64,000 nt of DNA from NCBI RefSeq assembly GCF_018343815.1, contig NZ_CP060791.1:1134113-1198112 (forward strand), given 5' to 3'. The notes below the pieces were generated by a model that ran no database searches, was not told the DNA's origin, and worked only from the letters and a program-made list of their open reading frames with translations. Source of the DNA: Chlamydia crocodili (GTDB taxonomy: Bacteria > Chlamydiota > Chlamydiia > Chlamydiales > Chlamydiaceae). How positions within the stretch are numbered: position 1 is the stretch's first letter; the number at the start of each line of letters is the position of its first letter. Positions 38,727 through 47,453 of this stretch are shown here, in pieces. Position numbers and translations under genes: made by a program.

Positions 38727-39503
38727 TTAGATAACATCTAATTTATAAAGTGAGGAAATTGAGTCGAAATCTTTCAAATCATAAGCATCCGCAGCAAGAA
38801 TCCAAAATAGGGGAGTTTTCGCTTGTCCAATGAGCTCTATGGGATAAGGCTGTGACTGCTTATCTTTAGGGAAAAATATACTACTGATAATAGCCTTTTT
38901 ATTCTCTCCTTGAACATAAACGACTATATGTTTTGCTTTGTGGACAACAGGTAAAGTAAGAGTCATTCTCTCAGTTTCTAATTGAGGAACTTCATTAAAC
39001 ACGACTAGACGCTCTTGTTCTTTTAGAGCTTGTGTATTTGGAAATAATGAAAGGGTGTGACCATCTTCACCTAGCCCAAGCATAATCATATCAAAACTTG
39101 CTTCGGGAACTATAGATTCTATGAGATCCTGGTATTTTCTAGCTCCATCGGGGTCTTCGGTTTCCATACGAAAAATCTGTTCCTCAGGAATATACAAATC
39201 CCGAAGAATACTCATAGCCTGTCCGTAGTTACTTTCATAAGATGTATGAGGGACATTTCTTTCATCTCCCCAAAATAGAAAGATCTTTGTAGGATCAGAA
39301 ATCTTTTCTTTATTTTGTACGACTTCTTTAAAAATTTCTAGGGGAGTCCTTCCTCCAGAAAGAGCAACGTAAAAAGCTCCTCGCTGTTTGATTGATTTAT
39401 TAGCACTTGCTATCCAATCTTTACTTGCCAGATCAATGAATAGTTCTGGTTTCTTTGTGAGGAGGAGTTTATTTGTGTCGTTAAAGTTAACTAATGTTGC
39501 CAT
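38727..39503 (-). CDS. pgl: 6-phosphogluconolactonase
   Basis: This enzyme hydrolyses 6-phosphogluconolactone in the oxidative pentose phosphate pathway. The 258-residue protein has the Pgl/DevB pattern: ALSGGRTPLEIFKEV near residue 47, the FFLFWGDERNVPHTSYESNYG-type segment near 77-95, and MIMLGLGEDGHTLSLFP near 138, which forms the substrate pocket. It lies 23 bases downstream of zwf on the same strand, so the two enzymes of consecutive steps are co-expressed. Confidence 0.92.
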   Translation of the reverse strand: MATLVNFNDTNKLLLTKKPELFIDLASKDWIASANKSIKQRGAFYVALSGGRTPLEIFKEVVQNKEKISDPTKIFLFWGDERNVPHTSYESNYGQAMSILRDLYIPEEQIFRMETEDPDGARKYQDLIESIVPEASFDMIMLGLGEDGHTLSLFPNTQALKEQERLVVFNEVPQLETERMTLTLPVVHKAKHIVVYVQGENKKAIISSIFFPKDKQSQPYPIELIGQAKTPLFWILAADAYDLKDFDSISSLYKLDVI

Positions 39504-39526
39504 AATCGTCTCAAAATAAAATTAAG

Positions 39527-41068
39527 TTACAGGGGCCGCCAACTTCTTCCATCCGCTTGTAGAAGCTCCTCTGCTTCCTTAGGGCCTGAAGATCCAGCAA
39601 CATAATTAGGGAAAAGCACATCAAAAGAATCTTGCTCCCATCGCTTTAAAATCGGTGTAAAGAGCTCCCAAGAATCCATAACCTCATCGCTACAGGTAAA
39701 TAAAATCCTATCACCTAAAATGCAATCACAAAGCAATCTCTCATAAGCTTCTGGAGCTGTTGTTTTAAAATAAGTATCGTAGCGAAAATCCATTTTCACA
39801 GGACGTACGATATTATTCATTCCAGGAACTTTACAGTTAAATTTCAGTGCAACACCTTCATCTGGTTGTATACGGATAATTAAAAGATCGTTTTCTACAG
39901 GACATACAGGACAAGACTCGGACTCGAATAGAGTGGAATAGGATTTTTTGAAAATGATAGAAATATCTGTAGAACGTTTAGAAAGGCGCTTTCCTGCTCG
40001 AAGATAAAAGGGGACTCCTAGCCAACGCGGATTATCGATAAACATCTTTAATGCTACGTAGGTTTCCACCGTAGAATCTGGAGCCACATTCTCCTCTTCA
40101 CGATAGCCAAGAACAGATACACCTTGTACTTCTCCAGGACCATACTGTCCACGGACAACATCTTCTTTAGAAAATGGACGTATTTTTTTAAGAATATTGA
40201 TTTTTTCTTTTTTAATTTCTTCAGAATTGAATATCGAAGGGGGTTCCATAGTTAATAGACACAGAAGCTGCATCATATGGTTTTGCACCATATCACGAAG
40301 CATTCCTGATTTTTCAAAGAAGTTACCTCGAGTACCTATGCCTATAGATTCGCTAACACTAATTTGCACATGATCAATATATTGGGAATTCCAACAAGAT
40401 TCAAATAAGGTATTAGCAAAACGTATCGTAAGGATATTCTGTACGGTTTCTTTTCCTAGATAATGGTCTATACGATAGACAGAATTTTCATCTAGATTAT
40501 CATCTATATACTTTTGTAATTCTCTAGCGCTCTGTAGGTCGACACCAAAGGGCTTTTCTATAATTACTCGAGACCAAGGTTTACCTTCTCCTTGATCATG
40601 ATAGAAAAGGTTATGCTTGTTAATGTTTTCAATGATTTCGGGAAAATAATCTGGAGGTGTTGATAGATAAAATAGACGGTTCCCTTGTGTTCCGTATTTC
40701 TTATCGATATCTTCAAGTCTCTCTTTTAATGAAGCATAACCTTCGGAAGAAGAGAAATTTGATTCATGATAAAATATACGAGACTCAAATTCTTCCCAAA
40801 TACGAATATCGATCTCCTGAGCACGCGAAAAATTTTGTATTGCCTGCTTCATTTCTTCGCGAAATTGTTCATGACTTTTCTTTCTTCTAGCAAAACCTAC
40901 GCAAACAAAATTTTCAGATAGTCTACCTTCTTTGATTAGATGATACAATGCTGGAAATAACTTCCGTGCTGTAAGATCTCCGGTAGCACCAAAGATTACC
41001 ATCACACAGGGGGGGCATGGAGGCAAAGTTCTCCCGCCATCTTTATTTTCATTACTTGTCATTTCCAT
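39527..41068 (-). CDS. zwf: Glucose-6-phosphate 1-dehydrogenase
   Basis: This enzyme oxidises glucose 6-phosphate with NADP and feeds the pgl product downstream. The 513-residue protein has the N-terminal dinucleotide-binding VIFGATGDLTARKLFPALY near residue 24, the catalytic RIDHYLGKETVQN near 197, and a C-terminal part with WLGVPFYLRAGKRLSKR near 340. It opens with a short extra polar stretch (residues 1-15) before the domain. It heads the zwf-pgl operon; glucose 6-phosphate comes from the host or glycogen in chlamydiae, which lack hexokinase activity of the usual kind (established knowledge). Confidence 0.94.
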   Translation of the reverse strand: MEMTSNENKDGGRTLPPCPPCVMVIFGATGDLTARKLFPALYHLIKEGRLSENFVCVGFARRKKSHEQFREEMKQAIQNFSRAQEIDIRIWEEFESRIFYHESNFSSSEGYASLKERLEDIDKKYGTQGNRLFYLSTPPDYFPEIIENINKHNLFYHDQGEGKPWSRVIIEKPFGVDLQSARELQKYIDDNLDENSVYRIDHYLGKETVQNILTIRFANTLFESCWNSQYIDHVQISVSESIGIGTRGNFFEKSGMLRDMVQNHMMQLLCLLTMEPPSIFNSEEIKKEKINILKKIRPFSKEDVVRGQYGPGEVQGVSVLGYREEENVAPDSTVETYVALKMFIDNPRWLGVPFYLRAGKRLSKRSTDISIIFKKSYSTLFESESCPVCPVENDLLIIRIQPDEGVALKFNCKVPGMNNIVRPVKMDFRYDTYFKTTAPEAYERLLCDCILGDRILFTCSDEVMDSWELFTPILKRWEQDSFDVLFPNYVAGSSGPKEAEELLQADGRSWRPL

Positions 41069-41279
41069 CGTGCTTAGGGCCTCGTGACATAGCTAAAAAT
41101 CTATAGAATAACAAAAAAAGAATAAAAATAACCATGAAGAAACTTACTTATTCCTAAATATGCGAATTCATATTCAGATGAAATTGGATATCTAGATTTA
41201 AATTATAGTGAGGTTCAACTAAGAATAATTTCTATTTGACTAAGTATTTAACCCTATCTTTTTATTTAAAATCAGGAGA

Positions 41280-41435
41280 CTGTTGCATAACGACAGTAGG
41301 AAAATAGTCAATATTGGATACGTTTTTGTTTAAGGTGAAATAGAAGATTACGAATGTTTTCTAAATATAACGCCGCTTGAGAAACAAATTGTTTAAGTTT
41401 TCTAAATCTATTTCTTTAGAGACAATCAAAAATCT
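41280..41435 (-). pseudogene. Decayed fragment of a second oppA-type gene
   Basis: Read on the minus strand, this stretch aligns with the last about 60 codons of the neighbouring oppA gene: FVSQAALYLENI matches its [12 protein letters not shown], and the AAACAAAAA and CCTAC-GTCGT stretches align near the 3' end. Stop codons, shifts and a deletion of about 40 bases break the frame. It is the remnant of a tandem oppA duplicate, a known feature of this locus in other chlamydiae, where several oppA copies occur. Confidence 0.6.
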
Positions 41436-41482
41436 GTATGCCAGCAGCATATTACTAAAGGACTTTTCTATCTATAGGGGGA

Positions 41483-43069
41483 TTAGGGTGCTTTAACATA
41501 GCGAAAATCCACGACTCCTGTAGGAGAAAAGTTAAAATTCGATAGCTTTTTGTTTAATGCAAAATGAAAAGCATCATGATAAATCGGTTCGATAATATGG
41601 AAAGTTTCTAGATATAGAGATGCTTGTGAAATTAGTTCGTTACGCTTTTTTAGATCTCTTTCTTCTTGGATAGTTGTTAAGAGTGTCATGAAATCCTTGT
41701 GGTTCAATACATAGGGAGGCACTCCTGAGGGATGAGCAAAAATTGTTAGAAACGCCATAGGATCAGAGAAATCTGCGAACCATCCTCCTGTAGCTAATGA
41801 AAAATGTCCTGAAGCTAACTCCGTTTGTAAGAGAGCAAATTCTTTTCCTGCTATAGGAATGGAAAATCCTAGGATATCTTTCCACTGCTCACGAATCATC
41901 TGAACAAGTAAAGCACTTGCTGAAGAACCTGCGGGGAAGACTAACGAATGGCTCTCTAAATCTTTTGCTGAGATATTCAGCTCTTCTAAAGACTCTTGAA
42001 AAAGTTTTTTAGCTAGATAGTTACGTTGTTCTTTAGAAGGAAATTCTAAACTTGGGTAAGTATGTAAACTATTTGGCAATAAATGCTGAGCTGGCTTCGC
42101 TCTATCTAAAAATATTGTGGAAACCAATGATTCCTTATCTAAAGCTAAGGAAAGAGCTTTTCTTAGCTTAGTATGATTAAGAGGGAACTTATTTATATTA
42201 AAAGTTAACCAGGAGGTTCCTGCAACATCAAAAGAATGAAGACTTCCCTTCGATTGTAAATGCGATAGGGTTTCTGTTGGAATACGCTCTCCCCAAGGAG
42301 GACCTTGCCAGTGAAGCTTGCCCTGATTAAATAATAAAGCAGCTGTATTTGCATCAGGAATAAAATGCACAGTGATTGTTTGAGTTTTAACTTGCTCTTG
42401 CTTGTAGTAGTAAGGATTTTTCTCAAGACGTAGCCACTGCTTTTGTTTAATTTTTTTAGGATAAAAGGCGCTGCTAGCAATGGGTAAGGCCAATTGTGAC
42501 TGTCGTTGATCTTTATGAACAGGAAAAAAAATAGGCAAAGCTAACAGCTTTAAAAAATGTGAAGTTGGGGATTCTAGTTCGATAACCAATGTTTTATCAT
42601 CTTCAGCATGAAAACCTACATCCTCTTCAGAGAGTATTCCTTGTTGGATTTTCTTAATATTTTTAATAGGATCGAAGGCAAAGTTATATACCCCTGAAAC
42701 TTCTTGATTTACAACTTGTTTCCAAGAAGCAATAAAATCTTCAGAAGTTAGGGGATCACCATTACTCCAATATGCTTGCCTTAGATGAAAGGTATATGTC
42801 TTTCCGTCATCAGATAAAGAATAGCTTTCTGCAAGCGCCGGATCTAAATGTCCTGTATGAGTATTTTCCTGAACCAATCCCTCATAAATATGCTTAATTA
42901 AATTAATATCTGAAAGCAAGCGAACTTCGCGAGGATCTAAAGACCGCGGATCATCTTTCATATTTATAGAGAGATGATCTTGTGGTTTATGAAAGTTTTT
43001 ACATCCATGAAGCATTAGGGAAGAAGAGATAAGGAAGCTGAGACAGATTCCCATTGATATCTTGCGCAT
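41483..43069 (-). CDS. oppA: Oligopeptide ABC transporter substrate-binding lipoprotein (OppA family)
   Basis: The 528-residue protein binds peptides at the outer face of the inner membrane for import. It has a signal peptide with lipobox LMLHGC (Cys near residue 23) and the family-5 solute-binding signatures: [28 protein letters not shown] near 40 and [33 protein letters not shown] near 80. No oppB/C/D/F genes are in this window, so it must work with a permease encoded elsewhere. Its first 55 bases overlap the end of tsaD. A start at the second Met (43054) would also give a signal peptide. Confidence 0.85.
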   Translation of the reverse strand: MRKISMGICLSFLISSSLMLHGCKNFHKPQDHLSINMKDDPRSLDPREVRLLSDINLIKHIYEGLVQENTHTGHLDPALAESYSLSDDGKTYTFHLRQAYWSNGDPLTSEDFIASWKQVVNQEVSGVYNFAFDPIKNIKKIQQGILSEEDVGFHAEDDKTLVIELESPTSHFLKLLALPIFFPVHKDQRQSQLALPIASSAFYPKKIKQKQWLRLEKNPYYYKQEQVKTQTITVHFIPDANTAALLFNQGKLHWQGPPWGERIPTETLSHLQSKGSLHSFDVAGTSWLTFNINKFPLNHTKLRKALSLALDKESLVSTIFLDRAKPAQHLLPNSLHTYPSLEFPSKEQRNYLAKKLFQESLEELNISAKDLESHSLVFPAGSSASALLVQMIREQWKDILGFSIPIAGKEFALLQTELASGHFSLATGGWFADFSDPMAFLTIFAHPSGVPPYVLNHKDFMTLLTTIQEERDLKKRNELISQASLYLETFHIIEPIYHDAFHFALNKKLSNFNFSPTGVVDFRYVKAP

Positions 43070-44049
43070 GGAGAGATTCCTAAAGTAGTTTTTTCTGAGA
43101 GAAACAGCTCTCGTCCTAATCCTGCTATCATTGCAGCATTATCCGTACATAACTTAGAAGAAGGAAAGTATAAAGGCAAATTTAGAGTGTCTTTCAATAA
43201 GTTTTGGAAATACCTATTATTTGCTACTCCCCCTCCGACAAGTATCGATCTGCACGAAAATTTTTTTACAATATTAGGAAGTTTTTGTGCAATGGTCGTA
43301 AAAGCAGCTTTTTGAAAAGATGCTGAAATATTATTTTTTTCGCTTTCAGAAAGCTCTGGAAGGGGGGTACGACTATTACTGTTATTACCCTTAATTGCAT
43401 AAAGAACAGCGGTTTTTAATCCGCTAAAAGACAAGTCATATCCCGGGACTTTAGAAGGAGAAAAAGGGAAGGATTCCTCACATCCATGAGATGCAATTTT
43501 TTCTATTAAAGAGCCTCCAGGATAAGGAAGGCCGAGGAATCTTGCTACCTTATCAAAAGTCTCTCCTATAGCGTCGTCTCGAGTTTTTCCTATCAACTTG
43601 TAAGTCAAAGGATCTTCCATAAAAAATATAGCCGTATGGGCTCCGGAAACCACTAATCCTAAAGCAGGGAACTCTATATTTTCTGCTTCCATATAGGCTG
43701 CGTAGAGATGCGCTTCGACATGATTAACGCCGATAACTGGTTTTTGACATCCTATAGCTAAACCTTTGGCAAAGTTAACGCCTATAGCTAAAGAACCTAT
43801 TAATCCAGGTGTATTTGTTACTGCAATAAGATCAATATCCTCTAAAGACACCCCCGACTCTTTTAAAGCAGATTTCACAACAGAAGGGAACACCTTAAGA
43901 TGAGCCCGAGAGGCTAATTCAGGAACAACTCCCCCGTAAGATGCGTGATCTTCTTGTGAAGAGACTACATTAGCTATGATTTGCGCGTTAGCATCTACTA
44001 AAGCACACGCCGTCTCATCACAAGAGCTTTCCAACCCCAGGGTAAGCAT
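43015..44049 (-). CDS. tsaD: tRNA N6-threonylcarbamoyladenosine transferase (TsaD)
   Basis: TsaD moves the threonylcarbamoyl group from the TsaC product onto A37 of ANN-decoding tRNAs. The 344-residue protein has the ASKHA-type motifs: [16 protein letters not shown] at residue 4, the metal-binding [14 protein letters not shown] near 108, [11 protein letters not shown] near 133, the phosphate-binding [13 protein letters not shown] near 173, and [16 protein letters not shown] near 266. The ATG at 44049 is used; a TTG three codons before it is also in frame. Its 3' end overlaps oppA by 55 bases, an unusually large overlap. It is divergent from argR. Confidence 0.93.
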   Translation of the reverse strand: MLTLGLESSCDETACALVDANAQIIANVVSSQEDHASYGGVVPELASRAHLKVFPSVVKSALKESGVSLEDIDLIAVTNTPGLIGSLAIGVNFAKGLAIGCQKPVIGVNHVEAHLYAAYMEAENIEFPALGLVVSGAHTAIFFMEDPLTYKLIGKTRDDAIGETFDKVARFLGLPYPGGSLIEKIASHGCEESFPFSPSKVPGYDLSFSGLKTAVLYAIKGNNSNSRTPLPELSESEKNNISASFQKAAFTTIAQKLPNIVKKFSCRSILVGGGVANNRYFQNLLKDTLNLPLYFPSSKLCTDNAAMIAGLGRELFLSEKTTLGISPCARYQWESVSASLSLLP

Positions 44050-44131
44050 AAAAACCAAAGAAAAATATAAACCAGTACTCTATAGTAAAGCGGTCTTCTG
44101 AATATGAGCAAGGAAAACTTCAAGAGGCAAA

Positions 44132-44575
44132 ATGAAAAAAAATATAGCAGTTGATGAAGCTTTAAAAGAAATTTTAAATAAAGAAGGAGCTTCAACTCAG
44201 GAAGAAATTTGCGAAAAACTCTCTTCTCTAGGAATTGCAACGACACAATCTTCCGTGTCTCGCTGGTTAAGAAAGGTCCATGCAATAAAGATCCCTGGGG
44301 AAAAGGGAGCGCGCTACTCTCTTCCTCCTTCAATAGACGAATCTAACATTAAGCATTTGGTTTTTTCTATTCGTCATAACTCTTCTTTAATCGTTATCCG
44401 GACAGCTCCGGGCTCTGCTTCATGGATAGCAGGTTTAATTGACAATAAGTTTTCAGAAAACATCTTAGGAACTTTAGCTGGTGATGATACAATTTTTATT
44501 ACACCGAGTGCAGAGTCAATGATTCCCTTGATAGTCAAAGACATTGAAAACTTCTTGCTAGTTTTTTCAGATTAG
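44132..44575 (+). CDS. argR: Arginine repressor ArgR
   Basis: The 147-residue protein has an N-terminal winged helix ([39 protein letters not shown], where the second helix reads DNA) and the C-terminal arginine-binding trimer domain with [14 protein letters not shown] near residue 113, the family's key signature. Chlamydiae lack arginine biosynthesis; in C. pneumoniae ArgR is reported to repress glnPQ in response to arginine, and it is absent from C. trachomatis. Here glnP starts 46 bases after argR, so argR-glnP-glnQ form a likely operon in which the repressor controls the transporter and perhaps itself. An AAGAGGC site precedes the ATG. Confidence 0.92.
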   Translation: MKKNIAVDEALKEILNKEGASTQEEICEKLSSLGIATTQSSVSRWLRKVHAIKIPGEKGARYSLPPSIDESNIKHLVFSIRHNSSLIVIRTAPGSASWIAGLIDNKFSENILGTLAGDDTIFITPSAESMIPLIVKDIENFLLVFSD

Positions 44576-44621
44576 GCGCATGATTATGCTTTGAGAGTAA
44601 ATAAATATGCATAGCTGATTT
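44576..44621 (+). promoter_or_regulatory. Candidate ArgR operator region before glnP
   Basis: The 46-bp gap holds ATTATGC and a palindromic TATGCATA about 17 bases apart in an AT-rich context, loosely resembling paired ARG boxes. A TGAATAT half-site also occurs before argR, near 44098. The location matches the glnPQ operators described in C. pneumoniae, but the sequence match to the ARG-box consensus is weak. Confidence 0.25.
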
Positions 44622-45275
44622 ATGGAACATTTGGCTGCTACAGCAAAGGTGCTACTGCGTGGTTGTGGATATACGTTATTCGTTAGCGGAATTTCCATAC
44701 TTTGTGGCTCCTTATTAGGTTTAATTATTGGAACAATCACATCACGTTATTTCCCATGTCGCATTACACGATGGTTGGGAAATCTCTACGTTACAGTAAT
44801 TCGAGGTACACCACTATTCATTCAAATTCTCATATTTTATTTTGGTCTTCCTTCCATTATTAGGCTGGATCCCACCCCACTAATGGCTGGATTAATTGCT
44901 TTAAGTATCAATTCCTCGGCTTATCTTGCAGAAAATATCCGCGGAGGAATTAATGCTCTATCTGTAGGACAGTGGGAGTCTGCTAAAGTTTTAGGCTATA
45001 AAAAGTCGCAGATTTTCGTGTATATTATCTATCCACAAGTTTTTAAAAATATCCTACCCTCTTTAACAAATGAGTTTGTTGCCTTGATTAAAGAAAGTAG
45101 TATTTTGATGGTTGTGGGTGTTCCTGAACTTACTAAAGTAAGTAAAGATATCGTTTCTAGAGAGCTAAATCCTATGGAAATGTATAGCATCTGCGCTGCT
45201 CTATATTTGCTTATGACATCGTTGTTTTCTTATGTCGCTAGATTGCTAGAAAGAAGGAGGGGTTATGACTGTTAA
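44622..45275 (+). CDS. glnP: Amino-acid ABC transporter permease (GlnP; likely arginine)
   Basis: The 217-residue permease has about five membrane spans and the polar-amino-acid permease signature: VIRGTPLFIQILIFYFGLP near residue 58, then the coupling loop SAKVLGYKKSQIFVYIIYPQ near 120. By its neighbour argR and the reported ArgR control of glnPQ in C. pneumoniae, the substrate is probably arginine rather than glutamine. It overlaps glnQ by 11 bases. No binding protein is encoded beside it; a solute-binding partner must lie elsewhere. Confidence 0.88.
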   Translation: MEHLAATAKVLLRGCGYTLFVSGISILCGSLLGLIIGTITSRYFPCRITRWLGNLYVTVIRGTPLFIQILIFYFGLPSIIRLDPTPLMAGLIALSINSSAYLAENIRGGINALSVGQWESAKVLGYKKSQIFVYIIYPQVFKNILPSLTNEFVALIKESSILMVVGVPELTKVSKDIVSRELNPMEMYSICAALYLLMTSLFSYVARLLERRRGYDC

Positions 45276-45945
45276 GGTAAGAAATCTTGCTTATTCAATA
45301 AACGACAAGCACATTTTATCGAAAGTATCATTTTCCCTAGAGGAGGGACATATTACACTCTTTGTCGGTAAGAGCGGTTCTGGGAAAACAACCATATTAC
45401 GTGCTCTTGTAGGCTTGGTGGAGCCATCAAGTGGGGATATTTCTATAGAAGGAGAGACTCCGGCATTAGTCTTCCAACAACCCGAGCTTTTCCCTCATAT
45501 GACAGTTTTAGATAACTGTATGCATCCTCAAATGATCGTAAAGCGTAGAAGTAAAGAAGAGGCTAAAGACAGGGCTTTTGATCTTTTAAAGCTTTTAGAC
45601 ATTGAAGACATTGCTACAAGCTATCCTCATCATCTTTCTGGAGGACAGAAACAACGTGTTGCTATAGTCCGCTCTCTATGTATGGATAAACGCACACTAC
45701 TTTTTGATGAGCCTACATCCGCATTAGATCCTTTTTCAACTTCTGCCTTTAGACGCCTTCTTGAATCCTTAAGAGATCAAAACCTTACATTAGGGGTCTC
45801 TACTCACGACATGCACTTTGTTCAGGGATGTTTAGACCGTGTTTATCTTGTGGATCAGGGAGAAATTGTTAGCACGTACGATAAACGTTACGGAGCTTTA
45901 GATAATGATCATCCTCTCAATCTCTATTTAAACTCTGCACGATAA
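45265..45945 (+). CDS. glnQ: Amino-acid ABC transporter ATPase (GlnQ)
   Basis: The 226-residue ATPase has Walker A GKSGSGKTT near residue 34, Q-loop LVFQQPELFPHMTVLDN near 68, signature LSGGQKQRVAIVRSL near 126, and Walker B TLLFDEPTSALDP near 147. The 'PHMTVLDN' wording is typical of the polar-amino-acid uptake group. It completes the transporter with glnP and ends the operon; a perfect hairpin terminator follows. Confidence 0.92.
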   Translation: MTVKVRNLAYSINDKHILSKVSFSLEEGHITLFVGKSGSGKTTILRALVGLVEPSSGDISIEGETPALVFQQPELFPHMTVLDNCMHPQMIVKRRSKEEAKDRAFDLLKLLDIEDIATSYPHHLSGGQKQRVAIVRSLCMDKRTLLFDEPTSALDPFSTSAFRRLLESLRDQNLTLGVSTHDMHFVQGCLDRVYLVDQGEIVSTYDKRYGALDNDHPLNLYLNSAR

Positions 45946-45957
45946 ATATTTGTAATA

Positions 45958-45985
45958 AACAGCTGCAAAAATGCAGCTGTTTTCT
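45958..45985. terminator. Terminator between glnQ and the convergent tail-fibre-like gene
   Basis: AACAGCTGCA pairs perfectly with TGCAGCTGTT around an AAAA loop (45958-45981), followed by TTCT and preceded on the other strand by an A-rich stretch. It can serve both convergent genes. Confidence 0.7.
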
Positions 45986-45993
45986 AATATTAG

Positions 45994-47355
45994 TTAGCGT
46001 CTCCACCTACAAGAGCAGGCAGCTTGTACAATATAAAGATCTTGAGGGGAAGCTCCCTCCTGATTATTTTCTAAATATATCGATATGCCGCCACAGTTTT
46101 CCGGAATAGTAAATACCCGAGAATTTCCAGGAGCTAACTCTACTATATCATAACTATGTCCTCCTATCATCGTGGTTCCTGCATGATGTAGAGGTATCTC
46201 AACATAGCTCGTATTACTTCGAAGTTCTTCCCTATCATTCCAAGCAACGTAATCGTAATGAGTTTTCAATTTGATGCTAAGCTGTTTGCATTCTAAGATT
46301 GAGGGGATCAAAGCTTTAAGAGTCAAATCCCAAGTATAGATTCCAGGATATTTTCCATATAAAATGTTATCATCTAACACGAAACAGTGCTGATCTTCAT
46401 GGGATAGCTGATATTTTAAAGAATTTATAGGAAATTTTCCTGAGAATGAGGAACTTCTTGCTCCCCAAGTAAATCCTAATATTCCTTGAGAAAGCAAGTC
46501 TAGAGGGAGGGGATAGTCCACCTCATGACTCAATCCCGTTGAATAAAGCAGATTAGTTTCTACATGCGCAACTTGAGGTGATGTTATGGTTTCTACAGTT
46601 CCTTCTGGAAGGGATCGCGTTTCTAAATAACGCTCGAGATAATCTAAGGATATTGCATCAGATCGTTCTTTAGGATTTGCTAATCCTGTAATTCTATAAC
46701 CATCCATATCTACAATACCACGAAATTTCCCTCCTGATACTGGCATCATTTGAAAGTTAAAAGTTGTTATCGAATTGTCATGGCTTTTAGTTTTTTCATA
46801 TGTTTCATTAAGCTTATCGACTATAGGACGTAACTGTCTCCCCACATATCCCACCGATGCCGCGTGAGAATCTTTAGGATTGCTAGGAGTTTCCAATCCT
46901 AAAATCGTATGATTATTCATATCAATATTCCCTGTGAGCATCCCTCCAGAAAGAGGTAGGAATTTCTGATAGATCTCTATTAAAACTGCCTGGACAAGAT
47001 AATTGTGATCATTGAGTGAGTCATCTATTCCTTCTTCTATAAGAGTCTTTAAACCATTTAATTCTTCTAAAAGACTATGAAGAGAGAGTTTCATAAGACT
47101 CATATCCGTTTCTAAATCCTGAACTTTCTCATCTGTTTTTTTTGTATATAAACAATCAATATCCTTAGTATGTTTTGCTAAAATTATCTTGATCTCTTGA
47201 ATGTCTGTGTGAATCTTACTGAGATCTACACTCACTGGATCTTGTGAATTTCCCTTTATCTTCTCTACCATTGTTATGGTTTTTTGAATCATAGAAGCTA
47301 GAGGCTCGTTCTTATGGTTAGCTGTGGGATTAAAGAAAGAGTTTCGCTTTCTCAT
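45994..47355 (-). CDS. Tail-fibre-like protein with coiled coil and two shaft repeats
   Basis: The 453-residue protein begins with a polar tail and a coiled-coil region at about 20-115. Two copies of a shaft repeat follow, at residues 134-171 and 204-241, each with the pattern SGGxxxGxxDMxxxxIxGLxxPxxxxDAxSxxY, the classic form of phage tail-fibre repeats in which a 'tGdidMnghkItnlanPts..DAa' unit caps a trimeric shaft. A roughly 200-residue beta-rich head with PGIYTWDLTLK-type and VFTIPENCGGISIYLE segments closes the protein. No phage structural genes are near, and no export signal is present. It belongs with the three proteins at 24.8-27.3 kb. Confidence 0.7.
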   Translation of the reverse strand: MRKRNSFFNPTANHKNEPLASMIQKTITMVEKIKGNSQDPVSVDLSKIHTDIQEIKIILAKHTKDIDCLYTKKTDEKVQDLETDMSLMKLSLHSLLEELNGLKTLIEEGIDDSLNDHNYLVQAVLIEIYQKFLPLSGGMLTGNIDMNNHTILGLETPSNPKDSHAASVGYVGRQLRPIVDKLNETYEKTKSHDNSITTFNFQMMPVSGGKFRGIVDMDGYRITGLANPKERSDAISLDYLERYLETRSLPEGTVETITSPQVAHVETNLLYSTGLSHEVDYPLPLDLLSQGILGFTWGARSSSFSGKFPINSLKYQLSHEDQHCFVLDDNILYGKYPGIYTWDLTLKALIPSILECKQLSIKLKTHYDYVAWNDREELRSNTSYVEIPLHHAGTTMIGGHSYDIVELAPGNSRVFTIPENCGGISIYLENNQEGASPQDLYIVQAACSCRWRR

Positions 47356-47379
47356 AGTTTTATCCTATGCAAATAATTA

Positions 47380-47406
47380 ATTATAATTCGCACATTAATG
47401 AAACAA
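47380..47406 (-). promoter_or_regulatory. Candidate promoter of the tail-fibre-like gene
   Basis: On the minus strand TTGTTT and TATAAT lie 15 bases apart, 25 bases before the start codon. The AATTAAAATTGTTT stretch here also resembles the core of the element at 18011 and 21951. The spacer is short. Confidence 0.35.
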
Positions 47407-47453
47407 TTTTAATTAATAAAATATTATTTATTATTAATATTGATAATAAAAAA

